NCBI GenBank assembly: GCA_015478945.1
Contig: JABUQX010060003.1
Coordinates: 10,001-20,000 of the forward strand
Length of the DNA stretch: 10,000 bases
Origin: Trachelipus rathkii
Lineage: Eukaryota > Arthropoda > Malacostraca > Isopoda > Trachelipodidae
Direction of reading: 5' to 3'
The stretch's first letter is position 1. The number at the start of each line of letters is the position of its first letter. Made by a program: the position numbers and the translations under genes. Shown here in pieces: positions 1-8,727 of this stretch. A model generated the notes under the pieces. That model saw nothing but the letters and a program-made list of their open reading frames with translations, was not told where the DNA came from and searched no databases.

Positions 1-290
1 AACATTAATACTGCCACTATTACCATCACTATTATTACTATCACAACTAACATTATTATTATCATTATTACCATTAACGTTATCATCACTATCATTAATA
101 TCATCATTATTACTATCATTACCATCACTGCCACTATCATTATGATTACTATCATTAACATTAACACCATTATCATCACTATTACCATATTATTATTAAC
201 ACCATCATCATCACTATATTATTATTATTATCATTACTGTTATCATCATCACTATCACTATTATAACTATTATTACTATCATTATTACAA
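1..290. repeat. Degenerate ATY/ACY triplet array
   Basis: For about 180 bp nearly every third base is A, followed by a pyrimidine or occasionally A (units such as ATT, ATC, ACT, ACC and AAC). The phase then slips near 190 and the pattern continues to about 290 as TAT, TCA and CAT units. It behaves like a very diverged triplet microsatellite rather than a pure one. One frame stays open for a long way and would read as an Ile/Thr/Asn-rich peptide, but the composition explains that fully. The array may extend beyond the left edge of the window. Confidence 0.9.
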
Positions 291-649
291 ATTTTATATG
301 TGAACCATATAATAATAACTTTCTTCATGGGAAGATAAATTGAAACAGTTGAGAGGATTCCCAGCCCCAGTCAGCTAATAATAAGAGACCCTCTTCAATG
401 GGTAATTTACTCAGTTCATACATTAAATTATTGAAAATTTACTTTAGAAATTGTTCATCATCATGGATGAATTTAAAAAAATATTTTTTTTTTTAGTAAT
501 CAGCCTATACCTTACCCATAGCCGTCCAAAGCACTCCTTTTTTATTTCTTCCAAAAGAAAACAGTTTTATTTATACAAAAAGAAAATAAATTAAAAGCTT
601 ACATTAATAGCCTAGGTGAATAGCGTCCACTGTAATTACAAAAGTTCTA

Positions 650-1428
650 AATGGGGAGATTTAGATTAACTTTTTCTTCTCAAGCATTTGAATTTTTGAT
701 TATATCGTCTTCTTCTGTTAAAGCCTTCAGTTTAACATCTTTTCTGCTCTTCAAGTTTATTGATCTGTATGAGATAATATTCTTTTTCAACCTTTTTATT
801 CTCTTCTTTTCTTTCTGTTTTGACTTTGAGATGTTCTTCATACTCCTATGGACAGCCTTACATTTGTCAACATTTTTTGAGTGATAGAACTTTATGAACT
901 TTCATCAGATCTTATAGCATTGTGCACTGCTCTTTGAGAAATCAGACTATGTTCTTTCTTTCAGATTCTCCACTAAATTTGCTTAATTTATAGAAAACCC
1001 CTCCTTCTACTGTCGTATTTCCATGCGAAAATATCAGTCATAATTTAATAATTTGCCACAATTCCGCATAACATTGATTCTCAGGTGCTATAGAAGAAAA
1101 AAAACTCATCAAGTCTCTTAGAAGGACAATCACCATCCAAAAATATTTTGAATTTTAATTCAAGGGTAGAATGAGCTTCACTGCAAAGTAGAGTATAGTG
1201 CTTTTTCTTTCTCAGCAACAGAATCTGTGATTCGGTTATTGGTGTACAATGCCTCTAGCAATAAATCAAATCTTTGTTTCCCTTGTTCTGGCTGATGAAA
1301 AACTATACTAGGATCCAATGATGAGAGCCATTGGACAGGCTTGTACTTCAGAGGACATCTTTCTAATATCTTTTCTGTCATTTTGATTTGCACAGTCTGG
1401 CATTCAAGTTTGTCTCATGTAAATCTAA
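650..1428 (-). pseudogene. Broken C-terminal part of a hAT-type transposase-like protein
   Basis: Read on the minus strand, this stretch gives consecutive pieces of one protein in changing frames. An open piece of about 78 codons (about 1428-1178) contains ERCPLKYKPVQWLSSLDP. A shifted piece (about 1174-1090) contains KFKIFLDGDCPSKRLDEF. A third (about 1075-970) reads LWQIIKL, LIFSHGNTTVEGG and, after a one-base shift in a G run, FSIN, then NLVENLKERT. A fourth (about 940-895) reads ISQRAVHNAIRSDE. A charged, probably coiled-coil piece (about 855-745) contains EYEEHLKVKTERKEENKK, and the last piece (about 745-650) contains KALTEEDDIIKNSNA. The S-H-G-x-x-x-V-E-x-G-F-S block resembles the C-terminal dimerisation region of hAT transposases (VERxFS). 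From memory, uncharacterised invertebrate and fish proteins have the same order: PLKY...LDP, then LW...SHG...VERGFS, then a Lys/Glu-rich tail. At least four frame changes and several stops show it is dead. No N-terminal part, catalytic DDE region or zinc finger is visible upstream, so this is a fragment. It could be a transposon remnant or a decayed copy of a host protein derived from one. Confidence 0.72.
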
Positions 1429-1429
1429 T

Positions 1430-1990
1430 GCAAAAGCTTAGTTGTTGGTTGTTGCAGGCATGGACTTAAATCTTTCCATAATATTAAGTCCAAGACATTG
1501 TAAATCTGTGAACAGAATGAACTAAGGTTCAGTTTGACGTCCAACCACTGGTCGCTAAAGCCTTTTTTGCTTGAAGTCATTTTATAAATAAATAATAAAT
1601 ACCTTCAACTGCACAAAAATCACTTCGTCAAACCTAAAAAAAAACACCTCAAAAAGTATAATTCCCTAAAAAGAAAAAGATATAAACAGATTGTCATAAG
1701 TCATACAGTCTAAAACACATCCATATACCAATCACCTTCAATCGGAAGGATGAATTTGGAACAACTTCATGAACAGAATAGGAAGAATAGTGTAGGTAAT
1801 AGTGACAGGCATTGTAGCAGAAACAGGATAGAAGTAGATTTATGGAATGTCATTCTCGCCCATCCTTTTCATTCACTTATCAAATAACATCTCTCATTCC
1901 ACAATTATACAGCAAGGAAAAAAATATATCAAAAATATGTAACTTGGTCCATGGATCATTTTTCTCATATGTTTGGAAATTTTAAAATTT
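1430..1990. other. AT-rich intergenic sequence without recognisable features
   Basis: No long open frame, RNA gene or clear repeat is visible. The N-terminal continuation of the hAT-like remnant would be expected here on the minus strand, but I cannot read matching protein sequence. It is missing or too diverged. Confidence 0.5.
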
Positions 1991-2095
1991 CTGACTTTTT
2001 TTTGGAATTTCCCCTGACTTTCAGCATATTTTAAAACGTTCCCCTGACTTTTGACCAATTTTTTTTCTCCTGACTTTCCCGACTTTCCAGAAAGT
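1991..2095. repeat. CCTGACTTT-motif repeat, probable transposon end
   Basis: CTGACTTT at 1991 is followed by CCTGACTTT at 2013, 2043 and 2069 and GACTTTCC at 2081, spaced about 22-30 bp and separated by T-rich and AATT sequence. The block ends in a TTTCCAG motif immediately before a (TA)n array. From memory, dispersed repeats in many invertebrates end in runs of CCCTGACTTT and TTTCCAG followed by a short terminal motif. The family cannot be assigned from sequence alone. Confidence 0.5.
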
Positions 2096-2103
2096 GTGAA
2101 TCC

Positions 2104-2129
2104 TGATATATATAGTTATATATATATGT

Positions 2130-2204
<75 letters not shown>

Positions 2205-2262
2205 TATATATATATATATATATATTATTATTATATATATACATATGTTATATATATATATA

Positions 2263-2310
<48 letters not shown>

Positions 2311-2345
2311 TTCATATTTTTAGATATATATGCATATATATATAT
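2104..2345. repeat. (TA)n microsatellite cluster
   Basis: Long runs of TA are broken by short interruptions (GTATAC, ATTATTATT, TTCATATTTTTAG). Tyr-Ile dipeptide frames appear on both strands here and are artefacts of the repeat. Confidence 0.97.
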
Positions 2346-2518
2346 AAAAGGCAGATATAAATTTATAAGGTTGTTTTGTTGATTATTATTATTATTGGTT
2401 ATTATTATATATATATATATTATTATAAAACACATATAGCAATATTTGTATATCCTTTTTATGCTACAGCAGCATATATTACTACATATTATATGGTTGT
2501 TGTTGCTATATTACATAT

Positions 2519-2557
<39 letters not shown>

Positions 2558-2912
2558 GTTATATATATATATATATATATATTCTTAGGTAATAGGTAAA
2601 TTTCATGATTTCAATATTCAAAAGAAAATGATGCACTAACCTTTTTCATGTTTCTGAAATTTATATATATATGTAGTGAGTATATATATATATATATATA
2701 AAAATAAAAATATATATATAATAAAAACAAAAAAGTTATATGTTACAGCAGCAGCAAATAGCAGCAGTATATAAGGTTAAGTATATATGTTATACTGTAT
2801 ATATATATATATATAAGTTATATATAAGTTATATACAGGCAAGTGTATATATATATATATATAAAGAATAGTAATATATAGCAGTATATATATATATATT
2901 TTTTTATTTTTG

Positions 2913-2971
<59 letters not shown>

Positions 2972-2990
2972 TTAAAAAGTTAAGCAAAAT
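2346..2990. repeat. Interrupted (TA)n arrays with CAGCAG islands
   Basis: (TA)n runs at about 2408-2422, 2521-2581, 2660-2720, 2798-2875 and 2886-2967 alternate with islands. Two islands carry CAG runs: TACAGCAGCA at 2465-2474, followed by TTGTTGTTGCTA near 2497, and a longer CAGCAG stretch at 2745-2767. GCAG flanked directly by TA runs recurs near 2880. No gene is seen. Confidence 0.9.
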
Positions 2991-3379
2991 AAAAAATAAA
3001 ATTCTTTCATGAAGAAAGATAACTATAATAAGTTTAAATAAGTTATATTAAATTATTTCTATGTATTTTTGAACAAAAGATTGTGTCATGTTAGTCTCTT
3101 TGTAAAGTCATTTTAAAATGTATTTTTTTCAGTCAAAGTCCGTTTCAGTGGAATGAAGTTTAGATTTTTTTTTAGGGTCCTTCAATTTTTAAAAGTCCTG
3201 TGGCATCAGAAAATAAAGGAAGATAATAAAGAGGTTGGAAGTTACTACTAAGTCTCAAATTACTCTCCAAAAATTCGCATGAGCATTCATAAGAAAGTCA
3301 AAATTTTCTGCAAAACTTAATTTTGAGCATTCGTCTAAGGAACCCAAGATCCTCACAAACACATAAAACAAAGTTAGAT
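2991..3379. other. AT-rich spacer without recognisable features
   Basis: This is unique-looking, moderately AT-rich sequence between two TA clusters. It contains no convincing coding frame, promoter or RNA gene. Confidence 0.5.
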
Positions 3380-3727
<348 letters not shown>

Positions 3728-3747
3728 TGAAACAAACAGTTTATCCA

Positions 3748-4050
3748 GAATCTTTATTATCCAAAGTATGTTTCAAGTAAGTAAAAAAGTTACAAACATT
3801 CAATGTGTGCACCATTAGTGAGTGATTATTATTTATCAAAACATCCATTTGATAAAAATTCTGCCTTGCACGCACCGTATAGCATTTCATTCAATTTGTT
3901 GGAAGCAACTGACTTGCTTTAAATCAGCTACTGCCCGTATCTGGGTATATTGTAGAGAACATCAATGACAAATCCCCAAAGTAAAAAATCACATGATGTG
4001 ATGTCGGGAGACCTAGGCGGCCAAGGAAATGGACATCCACGGTCCATCCA
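3748..4050 (-). pseudogene. Mariner-type DDE transposase 3' end, left copy of an inverted pair
   Basis: Read leftward from 4050, the first frame gives WMDRGCPFPWPPRSPD (16 residues), then ITSCDFLLWGFVIDVLYN. This fits the end of a mariner/Tc1-superfamily transposase catalytic domain: a W-I-G-R-G-like block, then PRSPDxTxxDFFLWGxVKD. In that family the Asp after SPDxTxx is the third catalytic acidic residue, and it is kept here. The frame then stops, and homology to the right copy continues in other frames as DLK...QQI, RQNF and YQMDVL-like pieces. The stop codon lies at 3792-3790, and an AATAAA-type signal reads on this strand at 3758-3753. The catalytic core upstream (first two Asp) is absent. 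The outer end runs into (TA)n with no terminal repeat visible, so this copy is truncated and cannot be active. Confidence 0.78.
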
Positions 4051-4405
4051 CATGTTTCAATTCCTTGAAAGCCTAGATCTCCAGATATCACATTTGATTT
4101 TTTCCTTTGGTTATTCGTCAAAGATGTTGTGCACAATATACATTGCTGATTTAAAAGCAAGAATCTCAGACGCTATTCAACAAATTTCTGTGGAAGCGCT
4201 GGTGCGTAGAAGGCAGAATTTCGAATATCGAATGGATGTTTTGACAATCACTAATGGTGTACATATTGAATGTTTGTAACATTGTAACATATGTGAAACA
4301 AACTTTGGATAATAAAGATTCTAAATATTTTTGTCTCATTCCTTGGTTTACCCATAAAATAATTATGCTATGAGAATGTTGTCTACATAATTCTTGGACA
4401 CCCTG
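4051..4405 (+). pseudogene. Mariner-type DDE transposase 3' end, right copy with terminal repeat
   Basis: This copy runs rightward and is diverged from the left one. From about 4062 one frame reads P, stop, KPRSPDITFDFFLWLFVKDV. Compared with the left copy a residue is missing before the catalytic-type Asp. A frameshift near 4145 leads to an open frame containing LKARISDAIQQISVEALV, RRRQNFEYRMDVL and TNGVHIECL, ending at the TAA at 4277-4279. That ending matches the family's usual LK.RI..A....T...L...W..L.YRLDV...TNGAHIEHL pattern as I remember it. AATAAA at 4311 would suit a polyadenylation signal. The sequence continues to TTCTTGGACACCCTG at 4391-4405, which looks like a terminal inverted repeat next to a TA target. 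The first two catalytic Asp regions are missing, and there is a stop plus a frameshift, so this is a fossil. Confidence 0.8.
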
Positions 4406-4953
4406 TATATATAGGAATGAAGTGGTCTTTGGGCCTCGGGAAGAGGAGAATGATGATGAAAGGAGATAGAAATTTTAAGATGCAATTGGTAAAGCTTACT
4501 CTCTTCCGTATGATTATTTTAGTTTCAAAGTAGGGAAACAATAAAGAAAAATGGAATAAGACAAATCGTACCAATGGAAACCGAACAAGAAAAGAAACAA
4601 CAAGAAGTGGGTTCAGTTCATTAAATGACAAGATTGGATGGCACCATTACAAATGAATAGATGAGTTTACTTTTTTTTTTTTTTGGAAGGTTTGAAATTC
4701 CATTTCTTAACAGCGGTTTGTTTTATGTTAAAATTATGAAACTAATAAATGAAATTTCATAAAACACCTAACTGTATTTCAAAAGAAAGATTACTATTAT
4801 ATGTCAATGGTAACAAATATGATCATGTTAAAAATAGAAACCACCACCCCACAGAACGAACATAGCTCTGCATTTAATATTATAAAAAAAAAACTACTTA
4901 AAAAAAAAAAACAACAGTTATAATTAATGGTAAAGAAAAATATTTGACGGAGA
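4406..4953. other. AT-rich spacer without recognisable features
   Basis: This is unique-looking sequence with short homopolymer runs (T run near 4671, A runs near 4886 and 4901). A short minus-strand open frame at 4383-4631 has no recognisable motif and partly overlaps the transposon end. I see no promoter or RNA gene. Confidence 0.5.
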
Positions 4954-5513
<560 letters not shown>

Positions 5514-5570
5514 AGGGTTTGCTGGTAGGTGTGGGTGTGTGGGTGTTTGTCTTAATGTATGTGTGTGCAC

Positions 5571-5940
<370 letters not shown>

Positions 5941-6005
5941 CTCTTCCATTCTAATTTAGACCAAAACATTAATTTTTTTACAAATTTATCGAGGAAGAAG
6001 GCTCC

Positions 6006-6006
<1 letters not shown>

Positions 6007-6057
<51 letters not shown>

Positions 6058-6095
6058 TATAGAAGATATGTTATATATATATATATATATATAAG

Positions 6096-6130
<35 letters not shown>

Positions 6131-6136
6131 ATATAA
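6007..6136. repeat. Interrupted (TA)n microsatellites
   Basis: TA runs at about 6007-6055, 6071-6092 and 6096-6136 are separated by AGAAGATATG-like and AAGA interruptions. Confidence 0.95.
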
Positions 6137-6137
6137 T

Positions 6138-6556
6138 GAAGGGCTAAGATTAGGGATACACGCTTTTGAAAGAATGCAAGTGATAGAAAGTGTGAAAAAT
6201 AGATGTAGTTTGGAGTTAGATCCGAGGAATCCAGAGGTGGAAAGAGATTAGCAGAATAAGTAGAAGGATTGGAAGTTAAGTAAAAATCTACTAGTTAGAT
6301 CCGAGGAATCCAGAGGTTGAAAGAGATTAGCAGAATAAGTAGAAGGATTGGAAGTTAAGTAAAAATCTACTATGTTGGATTATCTCCAAAACGATCAGTG
6401 GTATGGGTACGGAGGGAGCTACACTATCTGCTCGAGGCTATTCAGGATAGAAAAAGGGTAGGAGAGTTTAACCAGTTGTATCTTGAGAATTAGAGGAAAG
6501 TCATTGGCAGTGGTGAACATTCAAATCACTAAGATATCAGAAAGAGAAGAATACTA
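6138..6556 (+). other. Protein-like but broken sequence, family unknown
   Basis: The segment is less AT-rich than its flanks and reads in pieces like decayed coding sequence. One frame gives RLGIHAFERMQVIESVKNR and SLELDPRNPEVERD before stops. After the tandem duplication another frame gives WVRRELHYLLEAIQDRKRVG followed by EFNQLYLEN and a stop. Beyond the MITE, 7048-7150 reads KRTLGKSAELENRYTEQINL in one frame, so the MITE may have split this remnant. I cannot name a family. A retroelement fragment is the most natural guess. Confidence 0.35.
6215..6372. repeat. 79-bp tandem duplication, two near-identical copies
   Basis: Copy one (6215-6293) and copy two (6294-6372) both begin GTTAGATCCGAGGAATCCAG and end AAAAATCTACTA. 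I find one mismatch (G at 6239, T at 6318). The duplication is recent compared with the heavily diverged repeats around it. Confidence 0.95.
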
Positions 6557-7018
6557 CAGTCGTCCCTCGTAAAACTCGGTCTTGCTATACCGCGGTTGGT
6601 AAAAAAATAATAAATAGAAAATTAAAATTACAAAAATACAAAATAAAATTAAAATTCTGTAATACATACAAATGTTAAAAAGATAATAAAAATTAAAATT
6701 AAAATTGCAAAAATAAAATTAAAATTCTGTAATACTAATACATACACATGTTAAATGTAATGTAATATATATCCTACTAATTAACTAGTCAATAAAATAT
6801 GTTTACATACTTTACTGTAAATAACATTATATCTGCAAATTTATTAAATTATTTATTAAGGATATATAAAATACTGCTACAATTTTATTCACCTTATACA
6901 AAGGTAAAAATTTTAAAATTAATGATTTTTCAGAGGGGATAGTTATACGCGAAGTCGCCTATAAAGGGGGGGGGGGGGGTCAAGAACCTAACCCCCCGCG
7001 TTCTACGAGGGACAACTG
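6557..7018. mobile_element. 462-bp pogo/Tigger-like MITE with TA target duplication
   Basis: The left end reads CAGTCGTCCCTCGTAAAACT. The right end on the other strand reads CAGTTGTCCCTCGTAGAACG. The two 20-base ends differ at three positions. TA flanks both sides (6555-6556 and 7019-7020), as expected of Tc1/mariner-superfamily insertion. The ends resemble pogo/Tigger-type termini (CAG...TCCCTCG) as I remember them. The interior is AT-rich with no transposase frame, so it must have been moved by a relative. Inside lies a 70-bp tandem repeat (AAAATTCTGTAATAC at 6650 and 6720). A run of 14 G (6966-6979) faces a run of 6 C (6992-6997) near the right end. Confidence 0.88.
6608..6756. repeat. 70-bp tandem repeat inside the MITE
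   Basis: Two AT-rich units share AAAATTAAAATTCTGTAATA in phase 70 bp apart, followed by CATACAAATGTTAAA in the first and CATACACATGTTAAA in the second. The second unit has a few inserted bases (CTAATA). Confidence 0.8.
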
Positions 7019-7020
7019 TA

Positions 7021-7165
7021 TAACAATGTTCTACTTTGGAATATAAGTAGTCAAAAGAACTTTAGGAAAATCAGCTGAGTTAGAAAACAGATATACAGAA
7101 CAGATAAATTTAGCTGTAAGATCAGCAAGAGAATCAGAGACACGAAAGCAAATATTATTGGGCAC
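7021..7165 (+). other. Continuation of protein-like remnant
   Basis: Between the MITE and the SINE, one frame reads VVKRTLGKSAELENRYTEQ and then NLAVRSARESETRKQILLG before a stop. It may belong to the remnant at 6138-6556, since removing the MITE joins the two directly. Family unknown. Confidence 0.3.
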
Positions 7166-7173
7166 ATAAACCG

Positions 7174-7227
7174 TGGCACAGTCGGTAGAGCGACAGAGTC
7201 GTATGATAAGGGCGCGGGTTCGATCCC
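7174..7227 (+). promoter_or_regulatory. Internal Pol III promoter (A and B boxes) of the SINE
   Basis: The A box TGGCACAGTCGG and B box GGTTCGATCCC both fit the consensus closely, so the type 2 promoter looks intact in sequence. Confidence 0.75.
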
Positions 7228-7325
7228 TAGTCCGGATCCTAGGTAGAAATTACCTAGAGAAGTTAAGTTCCCCTCCTAGAATAGGGATCGGCCCGTGAGG
7301 TGTGAATTTTTTAATAAAATCAAAA

Positions 7326-7379
<54 letters not shown>

Positions 7380-7388
7380 GCACGCACA
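7326..7388. repeat. (CA)n tract with CG-rich edges
   Basis: ACGCGCG passes into (CA)n and then CGCACGCACGCACA. Purine and pyrimidine alternate perfectly for 63 bp. It forms the 3' tail of the SINE and has Z-DNA potential. Confidence 0.93.
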
Positions 7389-7538
7389 ACCGCTCCTTTG
7401 AGGATAGAGACAGTAAGGAACAAAGTAGAATTTGATATGAGAACGCTCAAACACCATAATTTCGGTTAAGAATAAGTGGTGACGTCTGAGGGAAAATTTA
7501 CAAGGTCCAAATTAAATAGTAAAACCGCGAATATAGTA

Positions 7539-7860
<322 letters not shown>

Positions 7861-7911
7861 TCACACACTCTGTTAAGTGTCAATCTTTTATTTAAGTAAT
7901 AAAGGATTAAT

Positions 7912-8117
7912 ATTATTTCACTGAAAACAAACATTTAATCAGTTTACTTGTCATTTTAATATTGATTTTAATTGAGAGAGATGAAGTGCACTCTTAAGAT
8001 GCCTGATCATTCAGTTTCATTCATACGCTTCATTCATCATTAAGCTTTATTCATCAGCCTAAATAACAACACCTCAACGAAGTGTTTAACAAATAGTAAA
8101 ATATTTGGCGTTTTGTA
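7912..8117. other. AT-rich spacer with short CATTCATCA-type motifs
   Basis: Short related words (CATTCAGTTTCATTCAT, CTTCATTCATCA, TTTATTCATCAG) occur at about 8008-8057. Nothing else can be supported. Confidence 0.45.
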
Positions 8118-8594
8118 AGTCATAAGAGCGTCAATCTAATAGGAAGGAATAAAATGGACCGATTAAACGGCGCAATGTTTCTGCAAACCACAACGCGTCA
8201 TTCAAACAAATAAGTTGGTCCAATTAAAATGCACAATTTCTCTTGAAATCACAAGCCCATCATTCGAGTATAAATCAATAAGCTGACCCGATTAAATAAA
8301 GAAATGAATTGGCCCGATTAAACAAAATCGCGAAATTAAGTAGAAAGGAATAAAATGACCTGAAAAACTGGAGCAATGTCTCTTTAAATTACAAGTGCGT
8401 ATTTCAAATAAAGAAATTGGCCCAATTAAACGGCGCAATGTCTCCGAAAATCATAAGCGCGTCATCGAGTAACAAGAAATAATTAGCCCCGATTACAAAT
8501 CGTAATATCTTTGGAAATCACAAAGGAGTCATTTGAATAAAAAGAAAATAAATTGGGCCGATTAAACGACGCAATGTTTCTATTAATCGCATTT
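8118..8594. repeat. Diverged minisatellite, about 61-69 bp unit
   Basis: CCGATTAAAC-like starts occur at 8159, 8220, 8288, 8314, 8359, 8422, 8489 and 8558. Full-length intervals are 61, 68, 63, 67 and 69 bp; those starting at 8288 (26 bp) and 8314 (45 bp) are truncated. A partial unit precedes 8159, and the last is cut by (TA)n near 8594. Shared blocks in order are CCGATTAAACGGCGCAATGT, then TCT, GAAATCACAAGCGCGTCATT and AATAAA..AAATTGGC. Copies are strongly diverged, so the array is old. I recognise no known satellite. Confidence 0.85.
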
Positions 8595-8669
8595 TATATA
8601 TATATATATATATAAGAGTATAGAGAATAGTAAGAGTATATATATATATATATATATATAAATATAAAA

Positions 8670-8725
<56 letters not shown>
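8595..8725. repeat. Interrupted (TA)n arrays
   Basis: TA runs are separated by AAGAGTATAGAGAATAGTAA and AAATATAAAAATG islands. The right end joins the palindromic element. Confidence 0.95.

Positions 8726-8727
<2 letters not shown>

Larger units (their letters stand above)
7166..7388 (+). mobile_element. tRNA-derived SINE with (CA)n tail
   Basis: TGGCACAGTCGG at 7174-7185 matches an RNA polymerase III A box, and GGTTCGATCCC at 7217-7227 matches a B box. Their 43-bp spacing is normal for a tRNA-derived promoter, which puts the tRNA-like start near 7166. The tRNA-unrelated body (about 7240-7325) follows, and the element ends in AAAATCAAAAACGCGCG and a CA repeat. I cannot fold the head into a proper cloverleaf with a convincing anticodon arm, so this is a SINE and not a tRNA gene. 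No clear target-site duplication was found. Confidence 0.8.

Noticed and set aside
651..884. 77-codon plus-strand open frame, Phe/Leu rich, resembling a membrane peptide
   Set aside because: It lies opposite the Lys/Glu-rich coiled-coil part of the hAT-like remnant. Poly-Lys/Glu codons read backwards give Phe/Leu/Ser, which explains the hydrophobic look.
2104..2345. Centromeric or origin function for the long TA arrays
   Set aside because: Length and composition alone do not support it, and similar TA runs are scattered through the whole window among transposon fossils.
2031..2588. Open frames on both strands coding for Tyr-Ile repeats
   Set aside because: TA dinucleotide repeats read as TAT/ATA in every frame and contain no stops, so the frames come from the repeat and not from coding selection. 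The same applies near 3323-3520, 5333-5578, 7498-7934, 8518-8772 and 9271-9471.
4383..4631. Minus-strand 82-codon hydrophobic frame
   Set aside because: No start context, domain or conservation signal. One end lies in the transposon terminal repeat, whose usual translation (YTGCPRIM) is seen.
7166..7238. A genuine tRNA gene
   Set aside because: A and B boxes are present, but I could not form a clean acceptor stem or anticodon arm, and the sequence continues into a SINE-like body with a (CA)n tail.
7250..7450. Minus-strand 66-codon frame with a Cys-Val repeat
   Set aside because: The Cys-Val run is the translation of the CA/TG repeat; the rest overlaps the SINE body.
8118..8594. CRISPR-like array
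   Set aside because: The repeats are diverged along their whole length and have no unique spacers between conserved short repeats; unit length varies, as in an old minisatellite.
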